Origin: Myrica gale
Lineage: Eukaryota > Streptophyta > Magnoliopsida > Fagales > Myricaceae
Reading direction: 5' to 3'
Length of the DNA stretch: 64,000 nucleotides
Assembly: GCA_963930655.1 (NCBI GenBank)
Contig: OZ005602.1
Coordinates: 24,503,840-24,567,839, forward strand
This document shows positions 1 through 12,768 of this stretch, one piece after another. The notes beneath the pieces were generated by a model. That model saw only the letters and a list, made by a program, of their open reading frames with translations, did no database searches and was not told the DNA's origin. The stretch's first letter is position 1; each line of letters starts with the position of its first letter. The position numbers and the translations under genes were made by a program.

Positions 1-2710
1 CAAAGATTTCTGACTTTGGTTTGGCCAAGCTTCACGAAGAGGAAAACACCCACATCAGTACCCGAGTTGCTGGAACGATGTAAGCTACCTCTTTTCTTCT
101 CTAGCTAATTTACACACTTCCTGTGGTTATACTCTTTTCTTTTTGCCCTCTTTAGTTTTCAGGAGATAATGAGGGAAAGGAATTGATAATTATGTCTCTA
201 TAGGTGCTGCACTAAAAGTAAACCTGAAAAGGACACATTTAAAGTTGAAAAACTTAGTTTAGACTCAAATATGTCTAGAGGAACTGAATGAATATTTATA
301 ATTTCAATCCACAAACCCATACACAAAATAAAAAAGCAGAGCTTTACAGGAATTGATTTCAGATCACACACGGATCTGTACTCTGTCAACCAAAACAATT
401 TCTCAAGCAAAAATCTTTCATTTCGATCATATTAACACACATTGAGATTAATAATACTTTATCTCGAGCACCAAGAATGCAACAAGAGCTTATTCAATCT
501 TCAACCAAGATTCACACACAAATGATCAAGATTGAAATTGATAAGCTCAAATAATCAAAACTAATCAAGAGATGCAAAGAGATAATCAATCACGCACCAC
601 ACCCAAACTTGTTTACGAAGTGGAAAACCCTTTGAAGAACCTTTTCAAGAGGAAAAAACCACTCCGGACATGCAGTCACCAAGCATCCACTAAGAGAGTT
701 CAACTTACACATGGTGATCTTGTTTACCACAAAACATTTGCTAACTCACAAACCCTAAGTGTAACCATTCAAATGACACATTTGAATCTGCACTATGCAG
801 TCAATTCAAAACCTCTGAATTTTCTCCTTAGTAGATCATTTCCAAGCGAACTCACTTCACAACCATTGGAACTCCAGCACGTCACAAACCTTCAAAACTC
901 TGAGGTTACCCACTCACAGCGTGTTTTCAAGGTGATTGATTTTCTTGATGAACAATAGAGAGAATTTGGGTATTTTCTTGTTGAAGGTTGGGCAATTTCG
1001 ATCCAATCTCTCTAAAAGGTATATCTTGCAATTTTGGGATATTCTCAACTTATAGAGACTGAACTAACCCCAAGGCAGCTCAACTTCTCTGGAACCCTTC
1101 TGCAGTACTCTGTATCTCCAGAACCTAGCACTAGGTGAGCTTCAAGCTAGCTCTACCTCACTTCAACTTGTTCTTCATATAATCTTCACATTAACAAGCT
1201 TTCATTCAAGACACATTTTTAGACTCAATAACGTTACAATTATTGAATAACTCTTTGACACGGAATTTATAGCCAATATCTAAAACTATAACACTTACAA
1301 AAGTCTTTGCATTGGAATAGTTTGCATATGGAAAGCACTACGGAAATCCTCGATTCAATGTTTAGCAGGAATGTTTCATACCTTAGCTTTTTACATCTGC
1401 AAGACAACTGTGCTTGCAGCGAAATTCATAGCTACATGGGTTATCAACAAACAGTTCATACTTTGCGAATTAGTTTAAACCAAAAAATGTACACATAATC
1501 TGCTATACTTCTCTTATAGTTCAATACTTGATGCAACAATCAATCGGGCCAGTTTCAACATTACTTAAAAAGTACAGGATACACAAAAAAAAAGTGAGAG
1601 AAATGACCTAGAGAAGCTTCTGCTCAGATATTGCATCATCCTGCAAGATCTAATTTCCAAAGCGGCAGTTGCCATTTAAACTAGTCTGAAACTCTGTTCC
1701 AATATATCTAGCAGAATCATAAGAATCATCTGAAGAAACTTTTCAATTTCTAGACAAACTTGTACTTTGCTAATCGTAAAACTAAATCTGCCACATAAAC
1801 TTTCAAGTTGCAAATGTAGTGAAATTCTCTTCTTCCCTGCGAATGATTGTTTATATCTTTGACAAACTAAAATGCCCCTTGAATTCTGATTTCGTTACCC
1901 CCTGCCATAAGTTCAAAAGCGTACTTAATCGCTATTTTGCAGAGGATACATGGCACCAGAATATGCATTATGGGGTTACTTAACTTTTAAAGCAGATGTC
2001 TACAGTTTTGGGGTCGTTGCATTAGAAATTGTTGCTGGGAAGAACAACATGAAATATCGACCAAATGAGAACTATGTGTGCCTTCTAGATTGGGTAAGAT
2101 TAATATTTTCTGTTCTTTTATAGGCATTTAAAACCAGGGCAAGGAGACCTGGTTGTTTCTTTGTTCTTTCCGCTTAACATGCGCATCCCGATCTGTTATT
2201 CAAGAATCCAGCGACAAAATGGATTCAATTAAGTTGAAATACATCAGGCATGAATGCAGAAAGTCGACATGCATATTTTGTTTCCGAGTACGTTTGGATA
2301 CTTTGTTCTATCTGTTGATTTGCTACTCTTCTTTTCTATTCCTTTATGTATGGCCATTGCAGGCCCTTGTTCTACAACGAAAAAATAATTTAATGGAGCT
2401 GGTGGATCCAACGTTGGCCTCAGAGTTCATCAAGGATGAGGCAATTAGAATGATCAAAGTAGCTCTACTATGCACTAATCCATCACCAGCACTTAGACCC
2501 ACCATGTCTGCAGTAGTAAGCATGCTCGAAGGCCAAACTCTCGTTAATGAAGATTTCATGGACCCAAGTATATATGGTGATGAATATAATTTTAAAGCTT
2601 TAAGAGAGCAGTTTGATCAGACCCAACAAGTTCCAGGCAGCTCAAGTGGCGCTGAGAGCCTTATGCATTCATCAGATGTAACATTTACTGGAAGCATTCA
2701 TCAGATGTAA
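1..2710 (+). CDS. LRR receptor-like kinase, VIII-2 (malectin/LRR) type, 3' part (RLK1)
   Basis: This is the C-lobe of a plasma-membrane receptor kinase that enters the window from the left. Exons read as 1-79 ([10 protein letters not shown], the DFG motif of the activation loop, ending at GTAAGC), 1943-2093 ([23 protein letters not shown], split here: [12 protein letters not shown] then [11 protein letters not shown]) and 2363-2710 (LMELVDP, subdomain XI arginine in PALRPTMS). Splice phases join correctly (ACG AT|A GGA). The sequence resembles Arabidopsis At1g53430/At3g14840-like kinases. The reading frame ends at 2710 only because a 29-bp tandem duplication shifts it; without the duplication it would run to a stop at 2770-2772. 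The upstream LRR, malectin and N-lobe exons lie outside the window, so whether the rest is intact is unknown. The 1.86-kb intron 1 contains repeat-like DNA. Confidence 0.8.
190..1300. other. Unclassified repeat-like DNA in RLK1 intron 1
   Basis: This part of the intron has no kinase exon. An open frame at 572-958 matches no family I recognise. Base composition and the style of the text (for example GTGGAAAACCCTTTGAAGAA near 620) recall LTR-retrotransposon LTRs, but I see no paired LTRs, PBS or TSD. It is probably a decayed transposon fragment. Confidence 0.3.
1393..1844 (+). repeat. Intronic segment shared, inverted, with the Pack-MULE
   Basis: About 450 bp of RLK1 intron 1 reappears as its reverse complement at 25096-25542. 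The blocks match along their whole length (CTGCAAGACAACTGTGCTTG here, ATAGTCGTCTTGCAG there), with scattered substitutions and small indels. It stops about 100 bp short of the exon at 1943. No coding sequence is recognised in it. Confidence 0.85.
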
Positions 2711-2723
2711 CATTTACTGGAAC
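2666..2723 (+). repeat. 29-bp tandem duplication in the RLK1 last exon
   Basis: Two adjacent copies (2666-2694 and 2695-2723) both begin CATTCATCAGATGTAAC and differ only at the last base. Because 29 is not a multiple of three, the second copy is read in another frame and gives SIHQM then a stop. In the original frame, the sequence after copy 2 stays open to TAG at 2770-2772. Confidence 0.9.
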
Positions 2724-2772
2724 TTCTGCTTCAGGTAGGGATCTCGATTCCCTTAATATTGATACTAGGTAG

Positions 2773-5700
2773 GTGATGTTAGCAAAATATTGGCCCCCGC
2801 CAAGCAAAATGCTTTTGCTAATAAATACGAGACTATATTTGCATCATCAACCCCCATGTTTGGAACTGTGGACTAGTCGCCGGGAGAAGTACCTCTGTGG
2901 CTTCGTTGTCGGCCTCGCATGGACTTGTGGACGAAAATTTGCTGCAAGATGATGCTGATGATTCTCTCATCAAATCGCAGGAGTATGCTCCCTTTAAAGG
3001 ATTGTCAATGGCGCATTATATACCCAAAATACAAAATGTTGCGTAAGCGATGTCCCGTATATATAGAGCTTGTAAGATGTATATAACTTCTATTATTCTG
3101 GTTAATTTGTTGAGCATTTTGCTACTATAAACTTAATTAATATTTCAAGAAAGAAACATCAATTAGGAGGTTGCTTCGTCGACTTATCAAGAGGCTGTTA
3201 GGTGTAAGTGTTTTTTGAGAATTTTTTGTGTTTTGAGAATTTTTAGGTGATGTTAACTTTATTGGTATGCGTGTTTTAGTTATTTTTATGTAGTGTTAAA
3301 GAATGATGTTTGGTTGTAGAATATTTTGTATTCTGAGAATTCAAAAATATCCTGAGAATATTTGTATACCGAACAGCCCCCAAGTTTCAAATTCTTTTGT
3401 GTAATTATCATATAAAAAAAGAAAAAAAATTATATTTTACCATCTTAAACCACCACCACGTCAGTCACAATTTCTTCTTTTTTTTTTAGAAAGGACGCGT
3501 CCTAATTTTATTAGAATACATTTAGTTATGTTCGAAGAATATCATGGGAACAATCAAATTTGGTAAAAAATTAATTTAATGTTTGATTGTAAAAGTTTTA
3601 ATGTGATAAAAATTTTAGGGTGTTAGAGTTGGTGAAAAAGTAAAGAGAGAGTTTATTTGAATAAATTTTTTATATTTATTTGGAGTAAAAAGTGATAGAA
3701 AGAGAATTTTGAAGAGTTATTTTATTGTGGTGAAAATTTTAGGAGTGCGAAATTTTTGCTCTCAAATAAGGAAAAGTCAAGTTAAAAACCAACAAAAACC
3801 TAAAACAAACTAAGGATTTAAACCAAACAACACAATCAACTATTATATTATCAGTGCAAATAGAACTAACTACCTCCTAAGGGAGACTAGCCATAGAAGA
3901 ATAAATACTATATGACCCACTAGCTCCCGCCTTAGCATATGATAATCAATTAAACAATTTCATTCCTGGTATACATAGCAAAAAGAAACATCGATTTGAG
4001 GAATTAACACCCTTAATTCCTCAAAAAAGTACCAATGAGAAGAAGATCCCGAAACCAACCTCTAGAATAATCGAAGAGAACCCAAAATTGTTACAACGAC
4101 ATAACAACTTACCTCTCAAACCATCACTCTTGGCCATTGATCCATATAATTGATTCCCCCAAACTATCACTTATTTGGAATTTACTCTCGAATTAAAGAT
4201 ATAACGACGGGCACATATAACATAGTTTTTATTGATTAGATCTTCAATTGAGGGGCAAATTACAAATACGTTGAAGTTGGAAAGACTCAATTGCCTAGAG
4301 TGGTAGTTTAAGGAGGCATATTACTAATAGACTGATAATTTAGTGAGGGAAAATGTAGTTTTCCAACGTTTAAAGATGCATCCTTGGAATATTACCTCAT
4401 TGAAAATGTGGTTCTTAGATTACAAAAGTTGATACGTTGCATTCTAAGCTATTGAAAAAAATTTGCGATGTGGATCCTGATTATTATTTGACCATTAGCA
4501 AACAAAAAAGAAGAAACCTGCAATAAATTTAACTGTTATATCTTAGCTAATGATATTCCAAGTTTTTAAACGTGTGAGAGCAGAAGATCTCGAAGTTGGT
4601 AGTTTTTGTTATCGCATTGTTAAAGAGGTGTTCCTTTAGAAGGAGCACAAAACATACTTTGTATGAAAGTTGAACGAAACAGGAGCAGAGAAACACTCAA
4701 AATTTTCTAGGTTTGAGACCTTAGCCCACGCTCAAGTACCTGGACCAATCGAAAGTTTGATTCCATTTTTTTTGTTTTTTTAAAGTATTGGAACTACAAT
4801 ATTATGATATCCAAAGTACACAATGTCCTTTAGGTATATATCTGCCAAATTTATCACTTGCTAACAAAATAAAGAAATAGACTTCTCTTCTTTGTTTGAA
4901 GTTTAATGTTACAAATGGCATGTGTATGGCCCGTATGGGTCTCCACTCCCATTTTCAACCAACAGACAACAGGCCTTCTGTTTTATTGATTGGCATGAAT
5001 AGGGTGTAGATGGGGACGTGAGAAGCCGACAAGTGTTTAAGTTTGGTTTGTCCTCTTTAAATGGATCAAGAATTTTTCTAATTTACTGCTCGAATTGAAT
5101 GATTAAATTTAAAGGAAAAAATACATCATGCGTAGTTTATAATATTCAATGCATATTGTGCTTGTTTTTATCCGAATTTGACCATCTAATTCGACCAATT
5201 AATTAGAGTAGAGTCTGTATTCCTTTTATACAGGTATCCGGCAAATGTAAGAGATAACTCCTAAAATAATAGTTATTAAAACTAATGACAATACTGACAA
5301 TACATGCAAAACAGACCTAACAGTTGACCCTAACACTAGTTATGGAATATTTAACGACCAACTTCCTCTGGAAAACTCAATTATGTCTAGTACGTGTTGT
5401 GTTAATGATTATTTATTTTAAAACTCAGCCATATGCAGTTGTTAATTAGATTTAATTCATGCTGATTTCCAGTCTACAAAAACACCTCTACTACAATTCC
5501 GCCTATTTCCTTTTTTTTTCCTGTTCTAGACAATGCATTTTAATTTAGGGAAAAATATATTTTCTATCTATAAATTATTATTTGTACTTTATATCATAAA
5601 TGATCATGTTTGAGATATTGCGTTCAATTACTACCAATTTCTAACACATTACACTCTCTGTCTACCTTTCATCTATTTTTCCGTCAAATTGAATAGAAAA

Positions 5701-7547
5701 TAATTTAAAAAAAATGAAATGACAATTATATCTTTAAATGTAATCTTTATTTGACTTTTTTAAAGGTATAATCGACATTTTATATAAAAAAAGTTAACTT
5801 TTTTTCAATTATATTAGGGATGAGTGATTTGTAGATGTAATTTTTTAAATGTAATAATTTAGAGTATAAAGTGTAAAATAAGTGATAATTAGTAGGTCAG
5901 AAATGTATATATATTCAAATGTTATTATCTTTTATAGATACTTAAAATGTCGGCCAAGAGCGAAAATCGAAAGTGTACTATCGCAGAGCGTGGAGGTCCC
6001 ACAAAAACTTATAACCAGTTCTCATTCGTTTATGTTTTGTCTTTCGTTACCACGATGCATGCATCTGCACATAGAGTATCCCGACAGTATTCAGGGGCCT
6101 GGTGGGAAGAGGAGTGTTCGTTACGTCGTGGTTTTAAAATTCATTTTAATAATTAAGAAATTTTTTTGAAATGTATTTTTTTTTGGTAAATTGTGAAAGT
6201 GGTAATGTTTAGAAAGATAAATTTTTTAAAATAAATTCTCTAAAAGAATGTAAAAATTATAATAAAGTTATTTGTTTATTATCTAATAGAATTTCAAATA
6301 CAGCCGACAAGAGGAGCTTTATACGTACTGTGTGACTTGTTTTTCTTACGACTATGTATATAATGTATTAATCTACTATATTTTCTCTTCATAAAACATA
6401 AAAGGATTTATGTGTTCTGATCCAATTGCATATATTACAGACTTTTGTATTGCAATTATTGCATGGCATATTTGATCTTTACAAAAAAAGTAAAACCATC
6501 ACGTATTTTTTTTCTCTTAGTAGTCAAACCATTACGTAGCTTCAAAGTACTCACGTACAATACTAAAGACTCGTTTAGTGGCAGTGCTATTTTTTTAATA
6601 CTATTTATCCAATTAATAAAAAATTTGTCTTTTATAGTGAGCTAGCAGCAGCCTTGGGCATGAGGTTGGACCACTCCTGACTCCACTCCGGCAGTCCCAC
6701 AGGAAGTAAATAGCACTCAAAGATCCAAGTGTGCAACCGACAAATGTAGGAAAAAAAAAAAGTGTGCAACCGACGAGCGAAGAAGAAAAGCTAGTAATCC
6801 ATAAATATATTGCCTAAAAATATAATTTAGAGAAAAAAAATATTGCCTAAAAATATATTATAAAGGAAACGACAGCTGTCAATTAACGAATCCAATCATG
6901 CAAAACCAAATTGCGTCACTGTAAGGCACAGTCGCAGGTCACCGACTCACCACTACAGTATGAGACGAGAATAATAATACCCTGAAAGTACAGTGATCAA
7001 GCAAAACAAGATACGGAAAAAAAAAAACCTTGAAATCGTGGGAGTCAATGAATTGACCCATCTGGAAAGTATCTGGTTCTCCAAGTCGGTCTCACGGGGT
7101 TGTTCAACGTCTGAAAGGGGGGAGGACGCCTGGACGATGTATATAACTTTCCATAAACAGCGACGTTGACTGCAAAAAACAATCCTCAAGTCAAAGAGGG
7201 CGGCACATATCTAATCTAAGGGCTAGATGTTCAGCACGTACTTTTCATAAACATCTTTTCGACCAAAGATGAAAGATAGTTTCTTTGATTGACCTGTCTT
7301 ATCCCATTTTTCCTGTCGATGTCTGCATACGTAGAACCGATAGGGTTTTTGGTTTAGGGGATGAGGATCCAGCTTACAAAGCTAGGAGCCCGTGATGGTA
7401 CAATACCAATCACTCAAAAATTCCTATTTCATAAACTAGGGGCCCAGAGTAAACCAGGTCTGTGATGGTTTGTTAATATATCTCTATTTACCTGAAAGCT
7501 TGAAAGCGAAGCATACGGCAAACCAATTTGATCATTTGTGGGAGACG
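2773..7547. other. Intergenic spacer between RLK1 and RLK2
   Basis: AT-rich DNA with no convincing gene. It holds a MITE at about 5545-5890 and pieces at about 3190-3790 that resemble the GATGTTTGGTT-ended MITE family seen elsewhere in the window. Short open frames at 5882-6169, 6445-6645 and 6953-7189 show no family resemblance. The last few hundred bases should hold the RLK2 promoter, but no clear TATA box was identified. Confidence 0.6.
5545..5890. mobile_element. MITE, family B (fold-back type)
   Basis: It begins TTAGGGAAAAATATATTTTC and ends with TAAAGTGTAAAATAAGTG; the arms are roughly complementary and flank TTTCCGTCAAATT. The same arrangement recurs at 52965-53290 and 56634-57418, and in part near 15700-15880. 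No transposase is present. Confidence 0.55.
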
Positions 7548-8345
7548 ATGGCAACCCAGCTTTATATTTCAAAGACCAGCTTTGCTTTCACTGTGTTTGT
7601 AGTGCTCATGTGCATGGGAGCTAACAAAGTCAAAGCACAAGCAGGGCGTCTTCCAGATGATGAAGGTATTTCTTGGTCATATGTTCGTATGTTGTAATTG
7701 GGTTGAACTGCTCTTGATGGAAAAGGAATCCAGTACACTTGAAGTTTCGGCAGAATGCCATCTGAGAGTTTTGACATGCTTCTTGGAATTTAGCCTAGCT
7801 GCAAAAGAAAACAGACTAAACTAAGAAGAAGCTAATTTCTGCTAAAAGAGCTATGAAAAATTGCAGAAGTGCAGAACAGAATACTTTGAAACAGAGCAAA
7901 CAACAATAAAGCAACTATTCAGAAACTAATTGCTCAAAAATTGCAGGAGAGATCTCCAGAACTCGCTATTCTTGCTGCTTCAAAACTACGGTTAAAATTT
8001 GCTTCATGACCCCAACTAGATGCGACCACTCTACTTCATTTACAAATCTTTCTGTGATGGCATCCTAGCTAGCAGTCAAATCTAACTTTCTCTTCTAGGA
8101 ATCTGAAGTCACTAAATCTTTATCAGCTCATTAGATCTATCAGCACGCCAGCATCACTCTCTAACTACCTATGACTCTTTAGAATTTAGTACGATCGCTG
8201 CATCATAAACTATCCTCTGAACATACTTGGGACAGAGAGTTTCTTGTGTGTGCCAGTAATATGGAAAAAAACCTTTTCGTTTTATCCCGAGGGCCATGTA
8301 CATTCCCGAGTGGCACTTTCACGCGCCAAGGACTAAGGCTTTATT

Positions 8346-8664
8346 TGTTGGATAAAAGAGAAGGAATTCTATTCTAGAGGGAAGAGTGAAGAGATACTAT
8401 TTCTGAAATTTTCTTTCACTGTATTGCTTCTCAATGGCTTGCTTTGTGTCAATGCATACATGAGTATTTATAGGCTTATGATTACACCTAGCATTAACTC
8501 TAAATACATGAACTACCCAAATACATGAATACCCCAAGTACATGAATACCCAAATACATGAATACCCAAATACATGTATTACTACTTTCAAGATGAACCT
8601 ACACTAGTTCATGAATCTCTCAAAAGACACAACACTTCATTGAATTAAAGTTTATTATTCAACA
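8346..8664 (-). repeat. Copia 3' LTR
   Basis: 319 bp, TGTTGGATAAAAG to TTATTATTCAACA on the plus strand. It contains several near repeats of CCCAAATACATGAATA. It is the 3' LTR because the element reads on the minus strand. Confidence 0.95.
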
Positions 8665-8677
8665 CTCCCCTTTAAAC
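8665..8677 (-). other. Copia polypurine tract
   Basis: On the minus strand GTTTAAAGGGGAG directly abuts the 3' LTR, the expected position for the plus-strand primer. Confidence 0.85.
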
Positions 8678-11600
8678 TTTATTCTTGGTAACTCCAAGCA
8701 ACATCCGCAACTTGCTAAAAGTATCAAATTTGAGAGGCTTCGTAAAAATATCCGCAACTTGATCATGGGTCTTCACAAATTTGACTTCCACTTCATTCTT
8801 GACAATGCATTCTCGAAGAAAATGAAATCTTGTATCTATATGCTTGCTTCTATCATGAAAGACCGGGTTTTTCGCCAATGCAATTGCCGACTTGTTGTCA
8901 ACAAAAATCTCCGTTGCTTCCTTTTCTGCCATGTGTAGTTCCTTTAATAACCTTCTCAACCAAATTGCATGACAAACACAAGATGTCGCGGCAACATATT
9001 CAGCTTCACATGTGGAGAGTGTCACAATTGGTTGCTTCTTGGAACTCCAAGTAAATGCCGTACCTCCCAAATAAAATACAAACCCGGTTGTGCTCTTTCG
9101 ATCATCCAAGTCTCCGGCCCAATCACTATCACTATACCCCACAAGCTTAAATTCATGAGAAAATGAATAAAGAAGGCCGAAATCAATTTTACCTTTGACA
9201 GAACGAAGAATCCTCTTAGCAGCTTTGAAATGCATTGTGCTTGGTGACTCCATATATCGGCTAACAAGTCCAACTCCAAAAAGTATGTCCGGTCTTGTAC
9301 AAGTCAAGTATCTTAAACTTCCAACAAGACTCTTGAACATTGTGGGGTCTACCTTCTCTCCTTCTTCATACTTGGACAATTTTACTCCACATTCAACCGG
9401 AGTACTCACGGATTGACAATCTTCCATCTTGAACTTCTTGAGAACTTCTCTTGCAAAACCTTCTTGAGAGATAAAAATTCCATCCTCCATTTGCTTGATC
9501 TCAATGCCCAGATAATAAGACATGAGACCAATATCGGTCATTTCAAACTCTCTAGTCATGACCTTCTTAAATTCTTCAAACATGCTTGAATTATTACCAG
9601 TGAAAATTAAATCATCAACATATATGCATACAAGCAAAATATCTCCATTTTCACGCACCTTAGCATAGAGAGCATATTCATGTGGGCACTTGGCGAATCC
9701 ATGCTCCTGAAAATATTTGTCAATCCGACTATTTCATGCCCTCGGCGCTTGTTTCAAGCCATATAAGGCTTTCTTTAACTTCAACACTTTATCTTCATGC
9801 CCTTTGATCACATAACCCATAGGTTGCTCAACATAGACCTCTTCCTCGAGAATTCCATTCAAAAAAGTTGATTTGACGTCCATTTGATAAATTTTCCATT
9901 TGTTTTGTGCGGCAAGGGAAACAATCATTCGAATTGTCTCCAATCGAGCAACAGGAGCAAACACTTCTCCATAATCAATCCCAGGACGTTGGCTATAACC
10001 CTTTGCCACCAATCTTGCCTTGAACCTTTCTACTTCTCCCTTGGCATTCTTCTTCACTTTGAAAACCCACTTCACACCAATGGGCTTTTGTCCCTCCGGT
10101 AAAGTTGCTAACTCCCAAGTATCATTCTTCTTTATGGATTTGATCTCCTCGTCCATGGCAATTTTCCATCTTTTGTCTTGCACCGCTTCTTCAAAACCTA
10201 TTGGTTCACAATCGGCAAAGTGACAAAAAAGAGTTAGATCATCACTTAAATTTTCCGTTACCTCATAAAGGTCTTGAAGACTTCTCATTCGGGATGGCCT
10301 TTCACTTGAACTTCCTTCATGAGAAGATGATGAAGGAGTTCTAGGAATTGTTGATGATCGAGGAGGTGTTGTGAGCTTTTGTTCATCATTTCCTGGATCT
10401 TCATCTTCAAGGATTGGAAAGAAATCATATCTTTCCTTTTCTTGATCACTCCAATCCCACGAACATTCTTCATCGAATTCCACATCTCTACTAATGATCG
10501 TCTTCCCGGCACTCGGATTATAAAGCTTGTAGCCTTTGGATCTTTGATCATAGCCGATGAAGATGTGCTTCTTACTTTTATCATCAAGCTTGGATCTCTC
10601 TTGATCAGGCACATGAACATAGCCAATGCTCCCAAAAACTCTCAAATGGGAAATGCTTGGCTTTCTTCCGCTCCATGCTTCTTGAGGAGTTGAGTTCAAC
10701 AAGCTTCTTGTAGAACACCGGTTTGATAGATAAACAACACAATCAACTGCTTCTGCCCAAAACTCTTTAGGCATCACCTTTGTCTTCAACATGCTTCGCG
10801 CCATATTGAGAATTGTTCTGTTCTTCCTTTCAACTACTCCGTTTTGTTGAGGTGATCTAGGAACCGTTAAAAATCGACGAATCCCATGTGCTTCACAAAA
10901 CTCATTAAATTCATTAGATGTAAACTCACCCCCTCTATCCGATCTCAAAGCCTTTATTTCACAACCGCTTTGTTTTTCAACAAGTGCTTTAAATCTTTTA
11001 AAAGCACTAAACACTTCAGATTTTTCTTTCAGAAAATATACCCAAGTTTTTCTACTAAAATCATCAATAAAGAGAAGAAAGTACCGATTTTTACCAAACG
11101 AAGAAGGCTTGATCGGTCCACAAACATCGGCATGAACAAGTTGAAGCGGCGAACTTGCTCTTGTAGTTGTTTCTTTTGGAAAGCTATTTCGAAATTGTTT
11201 GCCAACAAGACACCCTTCACAAAGTTGATCTGATTGATCAATAGGTGGCAAGCCTTTCACCATCTCCTTTTGAGCCAACAACTTCAATCCTCCAAAATTT
11301 ACATGTCCAAGCCTCAAATGCCAAAGCCAAGAAGGATCTTTCACACAAGTTTTCAGACACTTGGCTACATCAGTTTGAATATCAAGCAAAAACATCCTAT
11401 TTCTTGTCATGGGCACTTTCGCAATCAAATTCTTCTTCCCATCTCTTAGAAAAAGACTACGATTTTTCATTTCAATCTCATAGTCTTTTTCCAAGAGTTG
11501 CCCCAAACTCAAAATGTTGCTTTTCATACTTGGAACATAATAAACATTAGACATAAATTGATGGCTCCCATTTTTCAAACGGATTAGAATCGTACCTTTC

Positions 11601-12733
11601 CCTTTGATGGGAATTTTCGACAAATCTCCGAAAGTGACATTCCCGCTTATTGATTCATCAAGTTCCACGAACTTACTTTTATCTCCGCACATATGATTGC
11701 TTGCTGCATTATCCAGATACCACCAATTTTTCTTGCCAGTATCTTCTCCTTTGTAGGCTAGCAACAACGTAGGCTCCGCTTCCTCGTTCTCAACTTGATT
11801 AGCCTTCTCTTCAACATTGCTAGGAGAATTCCAACACTCCGAAGAATAATGGCCATACTTTTGACAATTGAAACATCGAATTTTGGACTTGTCATATTGC
11901 CTTCCATTCTGCCTTGAGTAATTTCCTCTTCCACGGCCTTTTGAGGATTGACGTCTTTCTTCATAGTTGACATTTTGATTATTTTGTCTACCTTGGCCTC
12001 TTCCTCTTCCTCTTCTTCCTCTACCTTGGCCACGTCCGCGTCCTCTTCCTCGTTGACTTTTATCACGCTCTTCGTCTTTCACAAAGAGCTTTGTGGCTAG
12101 AACCTGCTCAACAGGTTCTTCCTTCTTCTTAAGTCTTTCTTCATGGGCTTGGAGAGAACCCATGAGTTGATCAACCGCCGTCGTCTCCAAATCTTTCGAC
12201 TCTTCAATAGCCACCACAATATAATCGAACTTCGAATGCAACGAGCGAAGAATCTTCTCAATCACCCGGACGTCCTCCATTTTTTCTCCATACCTCCTCA
12301 TTTGATTCACAATGACCAACACCCTCGAAAAATAATCTGCAATCGCCTCAGATTCTTGCATACGCAGGACCTCGAACTCTCCTCGTAGCGTCTGAAGGCG
12401 CACCTTCTTCACTTTATCAACTCCTTGATAGGAGTTCTGAAGAATCTCCCATGCTTGCTTGGAAGTAGTGGCATTAGCCACTTTCTCGAACATGGCTTCA
12501 TCTAAACATTGATGGATGAGTGTGAGAGCTTGCTGGTCCTTCTTCCGCGTCTTCTGCAGATTATCCCTTTGATTGGGACTCAACGGAGCTTCATCTCTCG
12601 GCTCGTCATAGCCTTTCTCTACAATTTCCCATGCATCTTGGGATCCAAGCAAAGCCTTCATATGAATGCACCAATTTTCATAGTTCTCCTTCGTCAAATG
12701 CGGAAATTGAAATGGAAACGTTGAGTTGGCCAT
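8672..12733 (-). pseudogene. Copia gag-pol polyprotein with one in-frame stop
   Basis: The likely start is the ATG at 12733 (MANSTF); the frame is open further up but without an ATG. In order it has a gag domain, an RG-rich basic tract (about 11940-12050), a CCHC knuckle ([14 protein letters not shown], about 11835-11880), the aspartic protease site (about 11705-11725, read as LDNAASNHM), the integrase HHCC finger (about 11185-11335) and DDE core (LRSDRGGEF, about 10920-10950), RT ([11 protein letters not shown], then YVDDLIFTG near 9600) and RNase H (TLSTCEAEYVAA near 9000). A TGA at 9734-9736 interrupts the RT domain after KQAPRA; the same frame resumes and ends at 8672. Apart from this stop the frame is uninterrupted, so decay is slight. 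Confidence 0.9.
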
Positions 12734-12753
12734 CTTCCAGATCAAGAAACCTT

Positions 12754-12765
12754 GCTCCGATACCA
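12754..12765 (-). other. Copia primer-binding site, initiator-tRNA-Met type
   Basis: On the minus strand TGGTATCGGAGC lies three bases inside the 5' LTR. This is one base off the usual plant Copia PBS complementary to the 3' end of initiator tRNA-Met. Confidence 0.9.
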
Positions 12766-12768
12766 CTT

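Noticed and set aside
572..958. 128-codon open frame in RLK1 intron 1
   Set aside because: No domain or family resemblance, and it lies in repeat-like intron DNA. Probably chance.
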